From Oscillospiraceae bacterium (GTDB lineage: Bacteria; Bacillota; Clostridia; Oscillospirales; Oscillospiraceae), in contig CACYLY010000039.1 in assembly GCA_902775355.1 (NCBI GenBank), positions 1 to 35,387 of the forward strand: 35,387 nucleotides of DNA. The letters run 5' to 3'. The notes under the pieces are model-generated. The model did not search any database. It was not told the DNA's origin and was given only the letters and a program-made list of their open reading frames with translations. Position 1 is the first letter of the stretch. Every line of letters begins with the position of its first letter. The position numbers and the translations under genes are program-made. Below, piece by piece: positions 33,819 through 35,387 of the stretch.

Positions 33819-34610
33819 CTATCCGATGTAGATATCACAAAAGTCGTATTTGCTGTCAAAATCCTTCTTGTGAACGGTTCTCCCGGTAGGCTCTACCGTC
33901 AGTCCACGGGCGATCCCTTCCATATTCTCCATGCTGTCATAGCCCCGGATGCCTATGATCCAGCCCTCCTCCGGATGGAACAGGATCACAAAGTTTCCGG
34001 TGGGAAACTGCGTCTGCTCCCGGTCGATGGCATGGGTAGCTGTGGCCTGAAACTTGTAGACCTCTACTTCACCCCAGGCCTCCCGGGTGATTTCACCGGG
34101 CTTGAAGCCTATGAGAATCATGGCACCGCCATCTACGAACTGAGGCGCGTACATGATGTCTACTACGCAAGAGGGCATATAGACGCCGAATTCTTCATTG
34201 TAGATCTCCCTGCCCTCTACCAGCTTCGTCCTGCCGACGGCCCAACTCGCAGGATACCAGTAGTCGTCGCTTGGCGACCATGTGACGCGGAAGCGCACCT
34301 CTGGGCATTCCTCCGGTCCCTCAAACTCAAAGGCATATTCTCCCTTCCACTCGACCTGCTGCTGCCCAATAGTAGCAGTATAGGTCTCCCGGCTGACATG
34401 ATGATTCATTTGAAACCAGCCCAGGGCATATGCGGTCACAGTAAAGAGGGAAACGATGATCGCCGCAACAAGCAAGGTGCTCCACAGCTTGCGGTTAACG
34501 TGGAATTGAGGCGTCGCTTCTTCCGCATACCCGAGAAAAATCTCTGCCTTTTTTACATTATCCAAACGGATACCCTGCATGGCATCCAACAGCAGTTCCT
34601 CGTTCAGCAT
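33819..34610 (-). CDS. Single-pass membrane protein, anti-sigma-like, module C (short ectodomain)
   Basis: The protein has 263 residues. The ATG at 34610 overlaps the sigma stop by seven bases; longer upstream frames run through the sigma gene. The cytoplasmic part (LLLDAMQGIRLDNVKKAEIF) and the membrane helix (43-63, SLFTVTAYALGWF) are nearly the same as in module B, but the outside domain is less than half as long and shows no clear relation to that of modules A and B. The conserved inner half and helix joined to a different outer domain look like sensor-domain exchange. Role inferred: membrane-bound regulator of the adjacent sigma factor or, since that gene is broken, of the module B sigma. 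Confidence 0.75.
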   Translation of the reverse strand: MLNEELLLDAMQGIRLDNVKKAEIFLGYAEEATPQFHVNRKLWSTLLVAAIIVSLFTVTAYALGWFQMNHHVSRETYTATIGQQQVEWKGEYAFEFEGPEECPEVRFRVTWSPSDDYWYPASWAVGRTKLVEGREIYNEEFGVYMPSCVVDIMYAPQFVDGGAMILIGFKPGEITREAWGEVEVYKFQATATHAIDREQTQFPTGNFVILFHPEEGWIIGIRGYDSMENMEGIARGLTVEPTGRTVHKKDFDSKYDFCDIYIG

Positions 34611-35009
34611 AAGCCCTCCTCCTGTAGTCTGTCGCGCAGCTTTCTCCGTAGGCGAAACAGGGTAGTTTTCACCTTGCTTTGGGTGCAGCCGCTCTTCTTG
34701 GCAATCTCCGCAACCGGCGCGAGAAACCAATAGCGAGAGATGAAGATGATCTGATCCGTCTCCGGCAGCTCATTGACAAAACGGTCAATGGCGTCTTCCA
34801 ATTCCCTGACTTCTACTTCACGTTCTGGATCTGACTGGCCCATTCCATGCCCGAAACCAGGTGTCGTTCACACATTCCTCCGCATCTTCGTTGTCTGTAC
34901 AGATATTCATGGCGATCCGGTGGCAGTATCTGCCGTACTTCCGGTCAGTCTCGGATATGGCCTGATCCGAGCGCTGCCAGTACAGATCCACAATCGCTGC
35001 GTCTTCCAT
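34604..35009 (-). pseudogene. ECF sigma factor of module C with internal frameshifting deletion
   Basis: The ATG at 35009 (AAGGAGG upstream) opens a frame almost identical to module B for 56 residues, through ECVNDTWFRAWN, then stops at 34818 after seven unrelated residues. Region 4 (PETDQIIFISRYWFLAPV, TQSKVKTTLFRLRRKL) follows in another frame, readable from an ATG at 34843 to 34604. Relative to module B about 50 codons are missing, including the end of region 2 and the linker, and the frame is not kept. Most likely a decayed gene. A split sigma factor, with region 2 and region 4 as separate overlapping peptides, is a less likely alternative. Confidence 0.8.
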
Positions 35010-35040
35010 GGGAAAACCTCCTTGAGAGCTCTCATCCCTA

Positions 35041-35068
35041 TAGACGGAAAGCATTTCGACAGGTTACA
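35041..35068 (-). promoter_or_regulatory. ECF-type promoter of module C
   Basis: On the minus strand TGTAACC, a 15-base spacer and CGTCTA. Spacing and box sequences match the module B site (TGTTACC-N15-CGTTTA). The following leader keeps the palindrome gagagctctc (35024-35033). The site survives although its own sigma gene is broken. Confidence 0.7.
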
Positions 35069-35118
35069 AGAAAAAGCTGCTATTTCTTCACTGAGTATAG
35101 CACATAGATGCAAAAAGA

Positions 35119-35147
35119 GCCCGCCACTCCGGTTAGGGAGGGCGGGC
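35119..35147 (-). terminator. Terminator of the right-edge gene
   Basis: Arms gcccgcc and ggcgggc plus inner ctcc/ggag pairs (one bulged base, loop ggttag) are followed on the minus strand by tctttttg, 11 bases past the stop at 35158. Confidence 0.75.
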
Positions 35148-35157
35148 AATGAACAGG

Positions 35158-35387
35158 TTAGGGAATTTGAGTAAAACATGTCCCAATAGGTACGTAAAGC
35201 TCGTTTCTGTCGATAGCTCCAATATACACGGTGAGTACCCCACTGTTTGAATTGATACCATTAGCTTCAACCGGGACAAGCACATACCATTCGGGGCCAA
35301 CGTCATGAATCCAATCTACAGCCTCAGTGGGTTGCTCAGTGACGCGATGTAGATCCATGTCTGCGAGCGATGGTGCTATGCTCCCAT
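35158..35387 (-). CDS. C-terminal end of an unidentified protein, cut by the window edge
   Basis: The minus-strand frame stays open to the right edge; an internal ATG at 35358 has no ribosome binding site, so the gene probably starts outside the window. About 75 residues are visible, including the segment VDWIHDVGPEWYVLVPVEA and the end VPIGTCFTQIP. No family is recognised. The placement upstream of module C and the terminator that follows support a real gene. It could be another module's outside domain. Confidence 0.45.
   Translation of the reverse strand, partial: GSIAPSLADMDLHRVTEQPTEAVDWIHDVGPEWYVLVPVEANGINSNSGVLTVYIGAIDRNELYVPIGTCFTQIP

Overview
The window looks like a chromosomal piece of a GC-rich Firmicute, most likely an uncultured gut or rumen Oscillospirales/Clostridia bacterium. 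This is inferred from strong AGGAGG-type ribosome binding sites, sigma-A promoters, Firmicute-style CUT1 sugar transport without a local ATPase, lipoproteins ending in LCAC, a dockerin, cellobiose phosphorylase, and intergenic GC-rich mini-palindromes. The left half (1-16,700) is markedly GC-rich. The right half is more mixed and carries mobile-element debris.

Layout. (1) 115-6588: a sigma-A promoter and a 2111-residue secreted multi-repeat protein (E/P-rich stalk, InlB-B-like repeats, a five-copy unknown repeat, a beta-helix-like segment, two LRR blocks with EF-hand-like leaders, and a C-terminal type I dockerin). (2) 6589-7113: about 500 bases of tandem and palindromic repeats. (3) 7197-8165: an exported EndA-like nuclease with a C-terminal zinc-binding tail. 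(4) 8287-16540: a cello-oligosaccharide locus. A GH94 cellobiose phosphorylase is divergent from lacI, sugar-binding lipoprotein, two permeases and a cytoplasmic GH5. Two matching LacI-type operator candidates lie in the divergent region. (5) 16593-17721: a tRNA-Val(GAC) followed by a truncated tyrosine integrase and a sigma-region-4-like mobile-element gene, probably an integration scar.

(6) 18105-35387: the unusual part. Three modules share the order ECF sigma factor -> single-pass membrane protein (anti-sigma-like) -> lipoprotein that appears to fuse an N-terminal propeller-like half to a C-terminal family-1 solute-binding domain. Module A (20470-24937, +) has a probably frameshifted sigma gene and a broken lipoprotein gene. 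Module B (29433-24988, -) is intact. Module C (35009-31571, -) has a sigma gene with an internal deletion. A fourth lipoprotein of the same family (20330-18105, -) is divergent from module A. The sigma genes of B and C are each preceded by a TGTWACC-N15-CGTYTA element, a typical ECF promoter shape, so autoregulation is likely and sigma B could drive both modules. No permease accompanies any of these lipoproteins, which suggests sensing rather than uptake. Two membrane-anchored XRE regulators (29643-30293 and 31259-30369) and a Cys-rich KTR zinc-ribbon gene are interspersed.

How they work together (inference): the left locus imports cello-oligosaccharides, hydrolyses them with GH5 and phosphorolyses cellobiose with GH94 under LacI control. 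The right region is an array of duplicated, partly decayed envelope-signalling devices in which a solute-binding lipoprotein may present ligand state to a membrane anti-sigma protein that holds an ECF sigma factor.
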